Shown piece by piece: positions 9,146 to 17,083 of a stretch of 64,000 nt of DNA. This DNA comes from PALSA-1444 sp964291045 (GTDB taxonomy: Bacteria > Chlamydiota > Chlamydiia > Chlamydiales > Rhabdochlamydiaceae), in assembly GCF_964291045.1 (NCBI RefSeq), contig NZ_OZ197277.1:62001-126000 (forward strand), in the 5' to 3' direction. The notes under the pieces were generated by a model, which ran no database searches, was not told the origin of the DNA, and saw nothing but the letters and a program-made list of their open reading frames with translations. The position numbers and the translations under genes are program-made. How positions within the stretch are numbered: position 1 is the stretch's first letter; each line of letters begins with the position of its first letter.

Positions 9146-10458
9146 CGAAGAAGGATTTTCAGTTGATCCACTGTTTGGTTGTAGCTGGATTCTTCACTAA
9201 CAGGCTGTTTTAAGAATTGATTTACTCTATCGACATATTTAATAGCAAAGTCAGCATTCTTATCAGAGCCGGCTTTATATTCCCCAATGCGGATGAGAAG
9301 CTCATTTTTCTTATAATTGGAAAGCACTTCTCTCACTCTTCCAATCAATTGAACATGGTCTTTCGGAACAATTTGAGTCAGCACCCGGCTAACAGAGCGA
9401 AGCACATCAATGGCGGGAAAATGGTACTGATTGGCAAGATCATTAGATAAAACAATGTGTCCATCTAAGATCGAGCGAACCTCATCAGCTACTGGCTCAT
9501 TCATATCATCTCCTGCGACAAGGATGGTATAAAAAGCTGTGATGGTGCCTTTATCAGAGTTTCCCGATCTTTCTAAAAGACGAGGAAGTGTGGCAAAGAC
9601 AGAAGGGGTAAAACCAGCTCTTGCAGGCGGCTCACCAGCTGCTAGCCCAACTTCTCTTAACGCTCTTGCAAAACGGGTGACAGAGTCCATCATCAAAATG
9701 ACATTTTTCCCTTGATCTCTAAAATACTCGGCAATAGCAGTTCCAACGTAGGCTGCATTAAGACGGGCTTGAGCCGGTTGATCAGAGGTTGAAACCACAA
9801 CCACAGAGCGGTTAAGTCCCTCTTCTCCAAGGTCATGCTCAATGAATTCTCTCACCTCTCGTCCCCTTTCCCCGATGAGTGCAATCACATTGACATCGGC
9901 TTTTGCATATCTTGCAATCATCCCTAAAAGCGTTGATTTTCCAACACCTGCACCTGCAAAGATCCCCACTCTTTGCCCTTTCCCGACCGTTAAAATCCCA
10001 TCAATGCACCGCACCCCTGTCGAAAGAGGCTCTGTAATCATTTGCCGCTCTAATGGGTGAGGAGGGGTGTTAATCACGGGGTAACTCTCTTCTAAGTGAA
10101 GAGGCCCTTTGGTTTTTTCATCAAGTGGCTTACCCAGTCCATCCACAATTCTTCCCAAGAGTCCAGGGCCAACAGGAATTTTTAAAGCGATCTTCATCGG
10201 GATCACTTCAGAAGAGGGGCCAATTCCGTGCATTTCTCCTAGAGGAGATAAAATCACTTCATCTTTTGTAAACCCGACCACTTCTGCAAGAAGAGGCTCT
10301 TTTTCTCGTTTAATAAGGCACACTTCTCCCACTTTCACCTGAGGGATGATGGCCCGGATAAGCATGCCAACCACTTGGGTAATGCGTCCATGGACAGTTG
10401 TCAGTTCAACTTCATCAAGGTGGTTAATGAGGTTATCAAAATAGGGATTGTTTTCCAT
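9142..10458 (-). CDS. cdsN: T3SS export ATPase CdsN/SctN
   Basis: 438 residues, the usual length. Walker A is GAGVGKST with K174; Walker B is in VILMMDSVTRFA; the segment GERGREVREFIEHDLGEEG is the conserved SctN/FliI motif. The C-terminal domain (NYKKNELLIRIGEYKAGSDKNADFAI) is the part that contacts chaperones and substrates. It forms a hexamer at the base of the injectisome, unfolds substrates and releases chaperones by ATP hydrolysis. It lies between the CT668-like gene (21-base gap) and cdsO (ATGA overlap). No unusual residue was noticed. Confidence 0.97.
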   Translation of the reverse strand: MENNPYFDNLINHLDEVELTTVHGRITQVVGMLIRAIIPQVKVGEVCLIKREKEPLLAEVVGFTKDEVILSPLGEMHGIGPSSEVIPMKIALKIPVGPGLLGRIVDGLGKPLDEKTKGPLHLEESYPVINTPPHPLERQMITEPLSTGVRCIDGILTVGKGQRVGIFAGAGVGKSTLLGMIARYAKADVNVIALIGERGREVREFIEHDLGEEGLNRSVVVVSTSDQPAQARLNAAYVGTAIAEYFRDQGKNVILMMDSVTRFARALREVGLAAGEPPARAGFTPSVFATLPRLLERSGNSDKGTITAFYTILVAGDDMNEPVADEVRSILDGHIVLSNDLANQYHFPAIDVLRSVSRVLTQIVPKDHVQLIGRVREVLSNYKKNELLIRIGEYKAGSDKNADFAIKYVDRVNQFLKQPVSEESSYNQTVDQLKILLR

Positions 10459-10479
10459 AGATGCCGTATTTATTACCTT

Positions 10480-11097
10480 TTATAATTGAATATTCATCAT
10501 TGTTCTAAGGCCGTCAGTCAATTTAGAGACCATCATTGAAGTGTATTCAATTTCTTGCTGAGCGTGAGCGAGTTTGAGCTGAACAAGTAAAAAATCTGCA
10601 GGGTTTAGTGTATCCCCTTTCTTCATCAATTGCATGAGCTTTTTTTGAACGGAAGAGAGATTCGATTGCCCTTCATCAATGTAGTCGGCTAACTTCTCTA
10701 AAGGAAGAGGCTTTTGCAAAGACGCTTCTGAAGGAGCCTCTTTTTGCAATTTTGCATCAGCAGATTTTAAGTAGGAGCTTGCTGTTTTTAACTTCCGTTT
10801 AATCAGGTTTTGCTCAGATTTTTTGAATTTTAAATTTTTATTATTCAAATCGTTATTGAGATCGCCAAGAAGTGTTTGAGACGACTTAACTTGATTCATC
10901 AAAGAGTCCCAAGAAGGACTGCCAAGATTTTGCAGTATATTTTGAGCCGGATTTAACACAGAGTTAGAAGAGGAATTGACTTTAGGAGACTCTTCCATAT
11001 ACGACTTAAAAGGTCTTCCTACAGGATTTGAATTTTGCGTGTTTCCTTCTAAGCGCTGCGCTACTGTTTGGCCTACATCATAAGAGCGTGATGTCAT
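10480..11097 (-). CDS. CT668-like T3SS locus protein, possible inner rod
   Basis: 205 residues, soluble, rich in Ser, Gln, Lys and Leu. The first ~50 are polar and disordered; the rest is predicted helical (KKGDTLNPADFLLVQLKLAHAQ, then QEIEYTSMMVSKLTDGLRTM). The C-terminal helix ending in short hydrophobic residues resembles inner-rod and needle proteins, where the C-terminus is the polymerising part. The start overlaps the stop of cdsG by ATGA and cdsN follows, so position matches CT668 in Chlamydia trachomatis, which has been discussed as inner-rod candidate. Function inferred from place only. Confidence 0.6.
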   Translation of the reverse strand: MTSRSYDVGQTVAQRLEGNTQNSNPVGRPFKSYMEESPKVNSSSNSVLNPAQNILQNLGSPSWDSLMNQVKSSQTLLGDLNNDLNNKNLKFKKSEQNLIKRKLKTASSYLKSADAKLQKEAPSEASLQKPLPLEKLADYIDEGQSNLSSVQKKLMQLMKKGDTLNPADFLLVQLKLAHAQQEIEYTSMMVSKLTDGLRTMMNIQL

Positions 11098-11549
11098 TTT
11101 TTAGATCCTTTCTTCGAAGATTTTTTAGGCACGCCCTCTAAGGGAGTCGGCTGCTTTTTGACAAAGCGGTCAATAAAATCAAGGGTTGTGGCTGCCACTT
11201 TTGAGATAGAGGTATCTTCTGTCTCTTCCAGCACTTCTTCTAACAGCTTTTCCCCTTTAGCCACTTCTTTCGCGTGAAGAGAAAGGGCAAGGCCAAGAAG
11301 CGTTTTTGCCATTTGATTGTCAGGCTCTATCGTTAAAATTTCCTCAAAGCAGTAGGCCGCTTTTTTAAGTTCAAGCTTGAGGAGATGAATATATCCAAAC
11401 CCCACTTTAGGGAGCATGTTTTGAGGATCTAAGAGCTGAGCTGATTTAAAGAGTTTTGAAGCCGAGTCTTCATCACTTTGCCCAGCTGCAATAAAACCTG
11501 TTTCTAGGAGAAGAACAAAATCATCTTTATAAAGCTGTAACTTTGACAT
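11094..11549 (-). CDS. cdsG: Needle-subunit chaperone CdsG (TPR-like)
   Basis: 151 residues from ATG at 11549. A longer TTG start at 11561 is possible, but the sequence AGAGG four bases before the ATG supports the shorter form. The middle contains two to three TPR-like helix pairs (GFGYIHLLKLELKKAAYCFEEIL; MAKTLLGLALSLHA), as in SctG/YscG. In Chlamydia CdsG with CdsE forms the chaperone of the needle subunit CdsF; here the three genes lie in a row in the same order. The C-terminal end is a Lys-rich tail. Confidence 0.8.
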   Translation of the reverse strand: MSKLQLYKDDFVLLLETGFIAAGQSDEDSASKLFKSAQLLDPQNMLPKVGFGYIHLLKLELKKAAYCFEEILTIEPDNQMAKTLLGLALSLHAKEVAKGEKLLEEVLEETEDTSISKVAATTLDFIDRFVKKQPTPLEGVPKKSSKKGSKK

Positions 11550-11577
11550 ACATCCTCTCAAGTTAAGGGGTTAAAAA

Positions 11578-11826
11578 TTAGCTGGATTTTTGGTTACGGA
11601 CAGAGTTATTGATCATCGATTGAACCTGCCCAATCAAGTTTGAAATCGAATCTCCAATTTGCGTCACTTGGCTCATCATGAATTGAATGAGTAAGAACTG
11701 TCCAGGAGTTGCGTTAGACATGTTGCTTGCAAGCCCTTTGACTCTTGAAGTCAGTCTGCTTTGAACCTGCTTATAGCCTGTAATGAGATCTGTAAATGAT
11801 AATGTACACCAGTTTGAAGTTGACAT
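11578..11826 (-). CDS. cdsF: T3SS needle filament protein CdsF
   Basis: 82 residues, the typical size of chlamydial CdsF and of YscF/PscF-type needle subunits. Two predicted helices are separated by NATPGQFLLIQF, and the C-terminal helix is rich in Ile, Ser and Gln, as needed for polymerisation. The central P-x-x-(F/L)-L motif fits the needle family turn. It is flanked by its presumed chaperone genes cdsE and cdsG. Cys5-like (CTL near the N-terminus) is present; chlamydial CdsF carries cysteines said to be redox-controlled, but only one is seen here. Confidence 0.8.
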   Translation of the reverse strand: MSTSNWCTLSFTDLITGYKQVQSRLTSRVKGLASNMSNATPGQFLLIQFMMSQVTQIGDSISNLIGQVQSMINNSVRNQKSS

Positions 11827-11834
11827 GACCGTTC

Positions 11835-12071
11835 CTATTTTTTTAAAGAAATACGTTTAAGAATTTTATGTAATGCGAGATAGCCGTGGAGCAAAGTCCC
11901 TAAGTGATCCAGTTCTTGGCCAGAGGCTCCCTCTCTTAGCTGAGATTTTAGGGTTTGAATCTTCTCCTCTGCAAGCTTTAAAGTTTCCTGCAGTTTAGAG
12001 GGATTTTTTTTCAAATCTTGCTCAAGATCAAATGTAAAACCTTGACTGATTGTTTTCTCTAGGCCGAACAT
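11835..12071 (-). CDS. cdsE: Needle co-chaperone CdsE (SctE/YscE-like)
   Basis: 78 residues, mostly two amphipathic helices (KLQETLKLAEEKIQTLKSQL and a Leu-rich C-terminal helix), acidic/basic balanced and without a hydrophobic segment. This is the size and pattern of the SctE co-chaperone that pairs with CdsG to hold unpolymerised needle subunit. The position between cdsD and cdsF matches CT665. Sequence similarity alone would not prove it. Confidence 0.7.
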   Translation of the reverse strand: MFGLEKTISQGFTFDLEQDLKKNPSKLQETLKLAEEKIQTLKSQLREGASGQELDHLGTLLHGYLALHKILKRISLKK

Positions 12072-12088
12072 ACCTGTTTCCTCACTCT

Positions 12089-13798
12089 TTATTGCAGATT
12101 GTAGTGAATTTTAAATTTTAATCCATCTTTTTCTAAGAAAATCATCGAAGGGGAAATAGCCGTGATGACCATTCCATCGAGAAAATCTCCTAAAGTGAGG
12201 ATTTTTCCATTAATCACTACGAACTGATTTTCCCCATCTTTTTTGGAGAATCCCGTAATACGGTACTCAGCACTTAAGTCCACTAAAGAGCTGGATTCAT
12301 TAGTAGAGACAACATAATTTTTTACATCTTTAATCCCAGACAGCTGCTTTAAATGGAGTGTTAGAAGATCAAATTCGGCACTATCTTTCGCATCAATTCT
12401 TCCTGAGAGAATGAGATCTCCATCCATGAGTTGATACGCGACGTTATTAAACCCTTTATCGAGAAGTAAACTTTGGATTTGCGTTAAGAGCGTACTTTCA
12501 ATAATGACCTCATTTTCTAGTTTATCAAGATAAGGAAAGTTGATGTTTAAATAGTCAGTAAGATTTTGAGACTCTTCAGCTGTTTGCAAGTAGCCTCTAA
12601 TGATAAATTTTCCGGGCTGTTTAGAAAAAATAGACACCCCTTGCCATTCAGGATTTGTCATGAGAAGAGCGTTCATATTTTCCCACACAAGTTCATCGAT
12701 CACAACCGATTGATCATCAAGCGTGTTTAAGAAAGAAAGACCGCTTAGTTGATAGATGAGCTCTTGTTTTTCTACCGGTAAAAGAACATGTCCTGTAATG
12801 AAGAGTTTTCTTGATCCTTCATTATAAGAAAACTGAATCGCTGGGTAGTTAGCTGTGATCTCTTGGATCTGTTCACTTTCATGTTTAGGAGGCTTTTGAA
12901 GATGCTCTTCTTGAAAAAGAGAAATCATACCTGCAAACAAGGTGAGAAGGAGCGTGATTCCTAAAATTCCAAGCGCGATTTGTTTTTTCGATAAGATGAT
13001 ATCTCTCCATGTTTGAGGAGGAATTTCTTTGGGCTCTTCTCTAGGAGGAGGAGTGACTTCTTCTTCTTCTTTTATAGAAGGAGGAAGAGCTGATACCATT
13101 GTCTCTAAATCTTGCTCTTGATCAATCACCATGATGACAGTGGTTCCGAGTGTCACAAGATCTTGAGATTTAAGCTCTAAGATGTCTACAACAGGCTCAC
13201 CTCTAACCACCGTTTTATTCCGGCTGTCTAAATCTTCAATGAAGAGTTTGCCTTGCTTATCGACATGGATTTTGGCGTGCTGTCTTGATACGCTTAAGTC
13301 TTGAAGTAAGATATCGCACATTTCAGCATCTTTTCCAATCACATAACTCTTGCCGTAGGCCATCTGAAATTCAGCTCCAGAGTTGGGTCCAGAAGCGACT
13401 TTAATCATCCATCTGGAATCGACAGAAGTAGGGTGAGATAAATGGGCTAAATCTTCTCCCTGCTCAAAGGAGAAAGAGTCATGAGACTCTGTCATCTCTT
13501 GATGCTCAGAAAATCGAAATAACGTGTTTCCGATTTGAATTAAATCGCCTTCAAAAAGAGAGATAGGATCTAACACTTCCACGCCGTTTCTCATGACAGG
13601 GTTAACATGACTCAAATTTTCTAAGGTAAACCCTTCAGGGGTTAAACGCAATACCGCATGTTTACGGGACACCATAGGGTCTTCGAGAACAATAGAAACC
13701 TCATCGGGGTCTCTTCCAACGATCCATTCTACACCCTCTTCTAAATTTAGGTTAAGACCTGCGAGGGGACCTTCTTCTGCAATTAAATATCCAGACAT
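12089..13798 (-). CDS. cdsD: T3SS inner-membrane ring protein CdsD with two FHA domains
   Basis: 569 residues. Two FHA domains stand in tandem: about residues 20-95 (GRDPDE ... VSRKHA ... FEGDLIQIG) and 140-220 (IGKDAE ... VSRQHA ... LDSRNK ... SQDLVTLG). A Pro/Glu-rich linker leads to one membrane segment at about 272-294 (ALGILGITLLLTLFAGMISLF). The periplasmic part carries several BON/ring-building-motif-like units of ~65 residues. SctD forms the outer ring of the inner-membrane base. From memory the Chlamydia trachomatis protein is longer (about 830 residues) with a different FHA spacing; here both FHA domains are cytoplasmic and adjacent, giving two phosphothreonine readers beside a kinase gene in the same locus. 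Confidence 0.88.
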   Translation of the reverse strand: MSGYLIAEEGPLAGLNLNLEEGVEWIVGRDPDEVSIVLEDPMVSRKHAVLRLTPEGFTLENLSHVNPVMRNGVEVLDPISLFEGDLIQIGNTLFRFSEHQEMTESHDSFSFEQGEDLAHLSHPTSVDSRWMIKVASGPNSGAEFQMAYGKSYVIGKDAEMCDILLQDLSVSRQHAKIHVDKQGKLFIEDLDSRNKTVVRGEPVVDILELKSQDLVTLGTTVIMVIDQEQDLETMVSALPPSIKEEEEVTPPPREEPKEIPPQTWRDIILSKKQIALGILGITLLLTLFAGMISLFQEEHLQKPPKHESEQIQEITANYPAIQFSYNEGSRKLFITGHVLLPVEKQELIYQLSGLSFLNTLDDQSVVIDELVWENMNALLMTNPEWQGVSIFSKQPGKFIIRGYLQTAEESQNLTDYLNINFPYLDKLENEVIIESTLLTQIQSLLLDKGFNNVAYQLMDGDLILSGRIDAKDSAEFDLLTLHLKQLSGIKDVKNYVVSTNESSSLVDLSAEYRITGFSKKDGENQFVVINGKILTLGDFLDGMVITAISPSMIFLEKDGLKFKIHYNLQ

Positions 13799-13813
13799 GT
13801 TGACTATTGTATC

Positions 13814-14206
13814 CTAATTTCCTGCTTCATGTTGAGTAATTTCATCTTTCCAATAGCTTGTGTAATTGGCTATTTGTTCCAAACCCTCTTTTAAGGTGGA
13901 TAAATTGGTGTGCTCAGGGAGATAAAGAGAGAGAGTTAAGGTTGTTTCATCATCACTTAATCCCAGCACATTATTGCCTGTTCCTTGTCCTAGAAAATTG
14001 GCTTGGAGGAGTCTTAAGAGAAACGTTTCTTGATTCTTCTTGGGAAGGGGAGCAAGCTTAGATACAATATGAACTCCAAGAGATTGCTTCACAATGTGAA
14101 TATCAAACCCTTCAAGGGGAAAAATAAGGACCCCATTTGGATCAAAAGAGGGAGTACTTCCGAGTCCTAGTTCTTCAAATAAATAAGCAATATGAGTTTC
14201 AAGCAT
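13814..14206 (-). CDS. CesT-family T3SS chaperone (CT663-like)
   Basis: 130 residues from ATG at 14206, chosen because AGGA lies eight bases upstream; a longer TTG form from 14254 has no such site. The sequence has the class I chaperone pattern: N-terminal helix LETHIAYLFEELGLG, strand PNGVLIFPLEGFDIHI, the LLRLLQANFLGQGTGNNVLGLSDDE motif shared by CesT/Tir-type chaperones, and a C-terminal strand-helix pair. Such proteins dimerise, bind effector N-termini and bring them to the ATPase. The gene is first in the leftward T3SS block, 15 bases before cdsD, as CT663 is in Chlamydia. Its client is unknown. Confidence 0.8.
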   Translation of the reverse strand: MLETHIAYLFEELGLGSTPSFDPNGVLIFPLEGFDIHIVKQSLGVHIVSKLAPLPKKNQETFLLRLLQANFLGQGTGNNVLGLSDDETTLTLSLYLPEHTNLSTLKEGLEQIANYTSYWKDEITQHEAGN

Positions 14207-14240
14207 TAGAGATTTCCTGGCTATCTTTGTAATCTTCCTA

Positions 14241-14273
14241 TGATAAAAAATCAATCAAAACCTCTTTTTATCA
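14241..14273. repeat. AT-only 9-bp inverted repeat before T3SS block
   Basis: TGATAAAAA (14241-14249) and TTTTTATCA (14265-14273) are a perfect inverted repeat with a 15-base spacer, 35 bases before the chaperone start. It could be an operator or a weak terminator between clpX and the T3SS genes. Confidence 0.4.
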
Positions 14274-14313
14274 CGATAAAGTCAAGAGGTGAGGATAGAA
14301 GCCTACACACCTC

Positions 14314-14345
14314 AAGACGCCCCCTTGGGTGAAAAGAGGCGTCTT
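14314..14345 (-). terminator. GC-rich hairpin just after clpX
   Basis: AAGACGCC (14314-14321) and GGCGTCTT (14338-14345) form a perfect 8-bp stem with a 16-base loop, 8 bases after the clpX stop. The leftward strand has no T-run after it, so a factor-independent terminator is uncertain; mRNA 3'-end protection is also possible. Confidence 0.45.
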
Positions 14346-14352
14346 CTCAAGG

Positions 14353-15576
14353 TTAAACAGATCTTCGAATGAGAGGAAGGGCGTCCTTCGTGATGCACTC
14401 TTCTGTGATGGTAATCTCCTGGATGGATGGATCTGAGGGCACATCATACATGAGTTGAAGAAGAAGCTTTTCAACGGTCATGTGAAGCGCTCTAGCACCC
14501 GTTCCTGTCTCTTTTGCTTTTTCTGCCATAGCTCTTAGAGAGTCAGGGGTGAAATTCAGCAACACATCTTCTTCAGCAAAGAGCTGCTGATACTGCTTAA
14601 CGATCGCATTTTTAGGCTCTGTTAAAATCTTAACCAGATCGTCCACTGTGAGCTCATTGCAGTTAGCAATGCTATTAAAACGGCCTACAAACTCAGGGAT
14701 GAGTCCAAACTGTTTCAAATCATCAGCTTCTACTTTAGAAAGAAGATAATTGGTCTCTTCAGAATGCACCTCTTGGTTTTCCTCTGATCCAAATCCAATC
14801 ACCCCTTTTCCTAACCGTTTTGCTACAATTTTATCAAGGTGAACAAACGCTCCTCCTACGATAAAGAGAATATTTTCTGTATTCACTTTGATGTACTCTT
14901 GGTTAGGATGCTTTCTTCCTCCTTTAGGAGGGACATTAGAAAGCGTGCCTTCCACAATTTTAAGAAGTGCTTGCTGAACACCTTCTCCAGAGACATCTCT
15001 TGTAATGGAGACATTGCTGGTTGTTTTCCTGAGTTTATCAATTTCATCGATGTAGATAATCCCGATTTCAGCCCGCTCAATATCGTAATCAGCTGATTGA
15101 ACAAGACGGAGTATGATGTTTTCCACATCTTCTCCCACATATCCAGCCTCTGTTAAAGTCGTCGCATCAGCAATGGCAAAAGGAACATCTAAAATTTTTG
15201 CAAGTGTCTTTGCCATGAGCGTTTTTCCAGAACCTGTTGGCCCTAAAAGAAGCACATTAGACTTACTGTAAGGGATGCCGCTATCTTTACTGAGAGACCT
15301 GATTCTCTTATAGTGGTTATAAACAGCTACTGCAATGGTGATTTTGGCTCTTTCTTGCCCAATCACATACTCATCAAGTTTTTCTTTGATTTCTTTGGGT
15401 TTTAAAAGATTGAACTCATGAGAGAGCGGTTTTTTTTCTACAATATCCATGCACAGTCTTGCGCAACGATCGCAAATAAAAGCTTGAGGGCCTGAGATGA
15501 GTTTGTCAACGGCCTCTTCAGATCTTCCGCAGAAAGAACAGGTGGCAGGTTGTTGGCTTTGTTTAGGTTTAGTCAT
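14353..15576 (-). CDS. clpX: ClpX, ATPase subunit of ClpXP protease
   Basis: 407 residues, full length. An N-terminal zinc-binding domain has C13, C16, C35 and C38; Walker A GPTGSGKT has K118; Walker B is IIYIDEID; the pore loop GYVGEDVE and the sensor-2 GARALH motif are present. ClpX unfolds tagged substrates and feeds them to ClpP. It follows clpP by 24 bases, reading the same way, the arrangement found for clpP2-clpX in Chlamydia. ATG start, and a hairpin follows the stop. Confidence 0.98.
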   Translation of the reverse strand: MTKPKQSQQPATCSFCGRSEEAVDKLISGPQAFICDRCARLCMDIVEKKPLSHEFNLLKPKEIKEKLDEYVIGQERAKITIAVAVYNHYKRIRSLSKDSGIPYSKSNVLLLGPTGSGKTLMAKTLAKILDVPFAIADATTLTEAGYVGEDVENIILRLVQSADYDIERAEIGIIYIDEIDKLRKTTSNVSITRDVSGEGVQQALLKIVEGTLSNVPPKGGRKHPNQEYIKVNTENILFIVGGAFVHLDKIVAKRLGKGVIGFGSEENQEVHSEETNYLLSKVEADDLKQFGLIPEFVGRFNSIANCNELTVDDLVKILTEPKNAIVKQYQQLFAEEDVLLNFTPDSLRAMAEKAKETGTGARALHMTVEKLLLQLMYDVPSDPSIQEITITEECITKDALPLIRRSV

Positions 15577-15600
15577 GAAATCTCTTAAGTAGTAAATAAT

Positions 15601-16206
15601 TTATGCAGGTCCAGGCAGTACTTTAGGTGTGCTATAAAGCGCTTTATCGATGATACCGTAAGCAAGAGCTTGCTCAGGATTCATGTAAAAATCTCTGTCG
15701 GAATCTTTGGTGATTTGTTCAATTGTTTTTCCTGTACATTCACTTAAAATTTTCGTTGTGATTTTTTTCATTTCTAAAATTTCTTGCGCTTGTACAGCAA
15801 TATCTGCAGATGTTCCTGTAATACCGCCAGCTGGCTGGTGAATCATCACACGGCTGTTAGGAAGAGCAAATCTTTTCCCCTTCGTCCCCGCTGCTAAAAG
15901 AAGAGATCCCATCGACGCTGCTTGACCGATGCAATAGGTGTTAATATCGCACCCTGCAAACTTCATGGTATCATAGATAGCCAGACCAGAAGAGATGTAG
16001 CCCCCAGGAGAGTTGATATAAATGCTGATATCTTTTTTGGGATCTTCAGCTTTAAGAAATAACAACTGCGCAATGACGTTATTGGCAACAGCGTCATTGA
16101 TCTCCGTTCCAATAAAAATAATTCTATCTTTCAGAAGTCTTGAAAAAATGTCCATGGCTCTTTCGCCGCGGCCTGTGTCTTCGATGACATAAGGAACTTG
16201 GTACAT
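15601..16206 (-). CDS. clpP: ClpP, proteolytic subunit of ClpXP
   Basis: 201 residues. Catalytic triad S98 (GQAASMGS), H123 (MIHQPAGG) and D172 (DRDFYM) is intact, so this is an active-type serine protease ring subunit. The N-terminal axial-loop residues (YQVPYVIEDTGRGERAMDI) are standard. AAAGGA five bases before the ATG is a good ribosome-binding site. Chlamydia has two ClpP paralogues and the one next to clpX is ClpP2; by position this is its counterpart. The trigger-factor gene that I recall upstream in Chlamydia is not here; an unrelated gene is found instead. Confidence 0.98.
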   Translation of the reverse strand: MYQVPYVIEDTGRGERAMDIFSRLLKDRIIFIGTEINDAVANNVIAQLLFLKAEDPKKDISIYINSPGGYISSGLAIYDTMKFAGCDINTYCIGQAASMGSLLLAAGTKGKRFALPNSRVMIHQPAGGITGTSADIAVQAQEILEMKKITTKILSECTGKTIEQITKDSDRDFYMNPEQALAYGIIDKALYSTPKVLPGPA

Positions 16207-16354
16207 ACGGGTCCTTTTGAGTTGATCTATGTTATCTAGTTTAGAGTTCGGTATGATTTTGATGAAACCGTTTTTATACTTTTCCTATTTCTGCGTCTAG
16301 ATTTATTTGCATGCTCCCTGGTTTTTAAGAGAAATGGAGTCTTAAGACTTAAAG

Positions 16355-17065
16355 CTAAGAGAAAAAAGAGGGGCTTAGAGCTTTAATCATGTGATGCCTT
16401 AAAGAGCCATCAAAGGAGAGGGTATATTTAGGTAAAGAAATAGCAAATATCTCTTGATCTCTTAAGCAAAGAAGGATGGGAAGAGAAGCTCTTTTTAAAG
16501 CCAAATGAAAGACAAGATGTCTTAAAGAGAGTCTCAGGACAAAAAAGAGTAACCCAAAAGAGCTGATGAGAGGAGTCAAAGGGAAAAGAGCGATCAATAG
16601 AGCAAAAATGGGGAGTTCATAGATTTTTTGGAAGAGGGGAGAGACCCATTTTTCTAAAGAGGAAGAGGAGAAGTGATAAGCTAGACGCTCTTCAAAAAAA
16701 GGTTCGTGAAATGTCTCTCTTGCTGCATGAACAGCTTCATGAGAGAGAATGGGTAGTAGCTGTTTTGTAAAGAGCTCATGCTGAGATAAAAAGGGACGGA
16801 TTTGAACACAAGGAACCTCATCACCCCCGCTCCAAAAAGCTGCTCCTTCCCAGATAAAAAGGGATTTTTTACTGTAGATCACAGGGACCCAGTTGATAGA
16901 AAATCCCCACTGCTTTTGAAGATAAGGGGCGACTTTTTCCCACTCTGGAAGATGAAGAGGGGGGCGGCGCTGCACTCTTTTTTTAAACTCCTCTTCTGTT
17001 TCAAAAGGGCCTGGAATAAACCCTCTTTGAAAGAGTGCTTTTAGCTCACTGTTTTTTAACGTCAC
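16355..17065 (-). CDS. Predicted HExxH zinc metallopeptidase, membrane-bound
   Basis: 236 residues from a GTG start (CAGGG nine bases upstream). Not a family I can name. Residues 109-113 read HEAVH, the zincin HExxH motif, and acidic residues follow at E125/E126 (FFEER), the spacing expected for a third zinc ligand in gluzincin-like enzymes. Two hydrophobic segments lie after it, at about 151-175 and 170-195 (LPIFALLIALFPLTPLI; GLLFFVLRLS). The motif lies before the membrane part, so the active site would be on one face of the inner membrane. It sits between clpP and the glycosyltransferase gene, 18 bases after the latter. HExxH can occur by chance; the proline-, helix- and acidic-residue context makes it worth testing. 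Confidence 0.55.
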   Translation of the reverse strand: MTLKNSELKALFQRGFIPGPFETEEEFKKRVQRRPPLHLPEWEKVAPYLQKQWGFSINWVPVIYSKKSLFIWEGAAFWSGGDEVPCVQIRPFLSQHELFTKQLLPILSHEAVHAARETFHEPFFEERLAYHFSSSSLEKWVSPLFQKIYELPIFALLIALFPLTPLISSFGLLFFVLRLSLRHLVFHLALKRASLPILLCLRDQEIFAISLPKYTLSFDGSLRHHMIKALSPSFFS

Positions 17066-17083
17066 TCTCCAATCACCCTGAAG

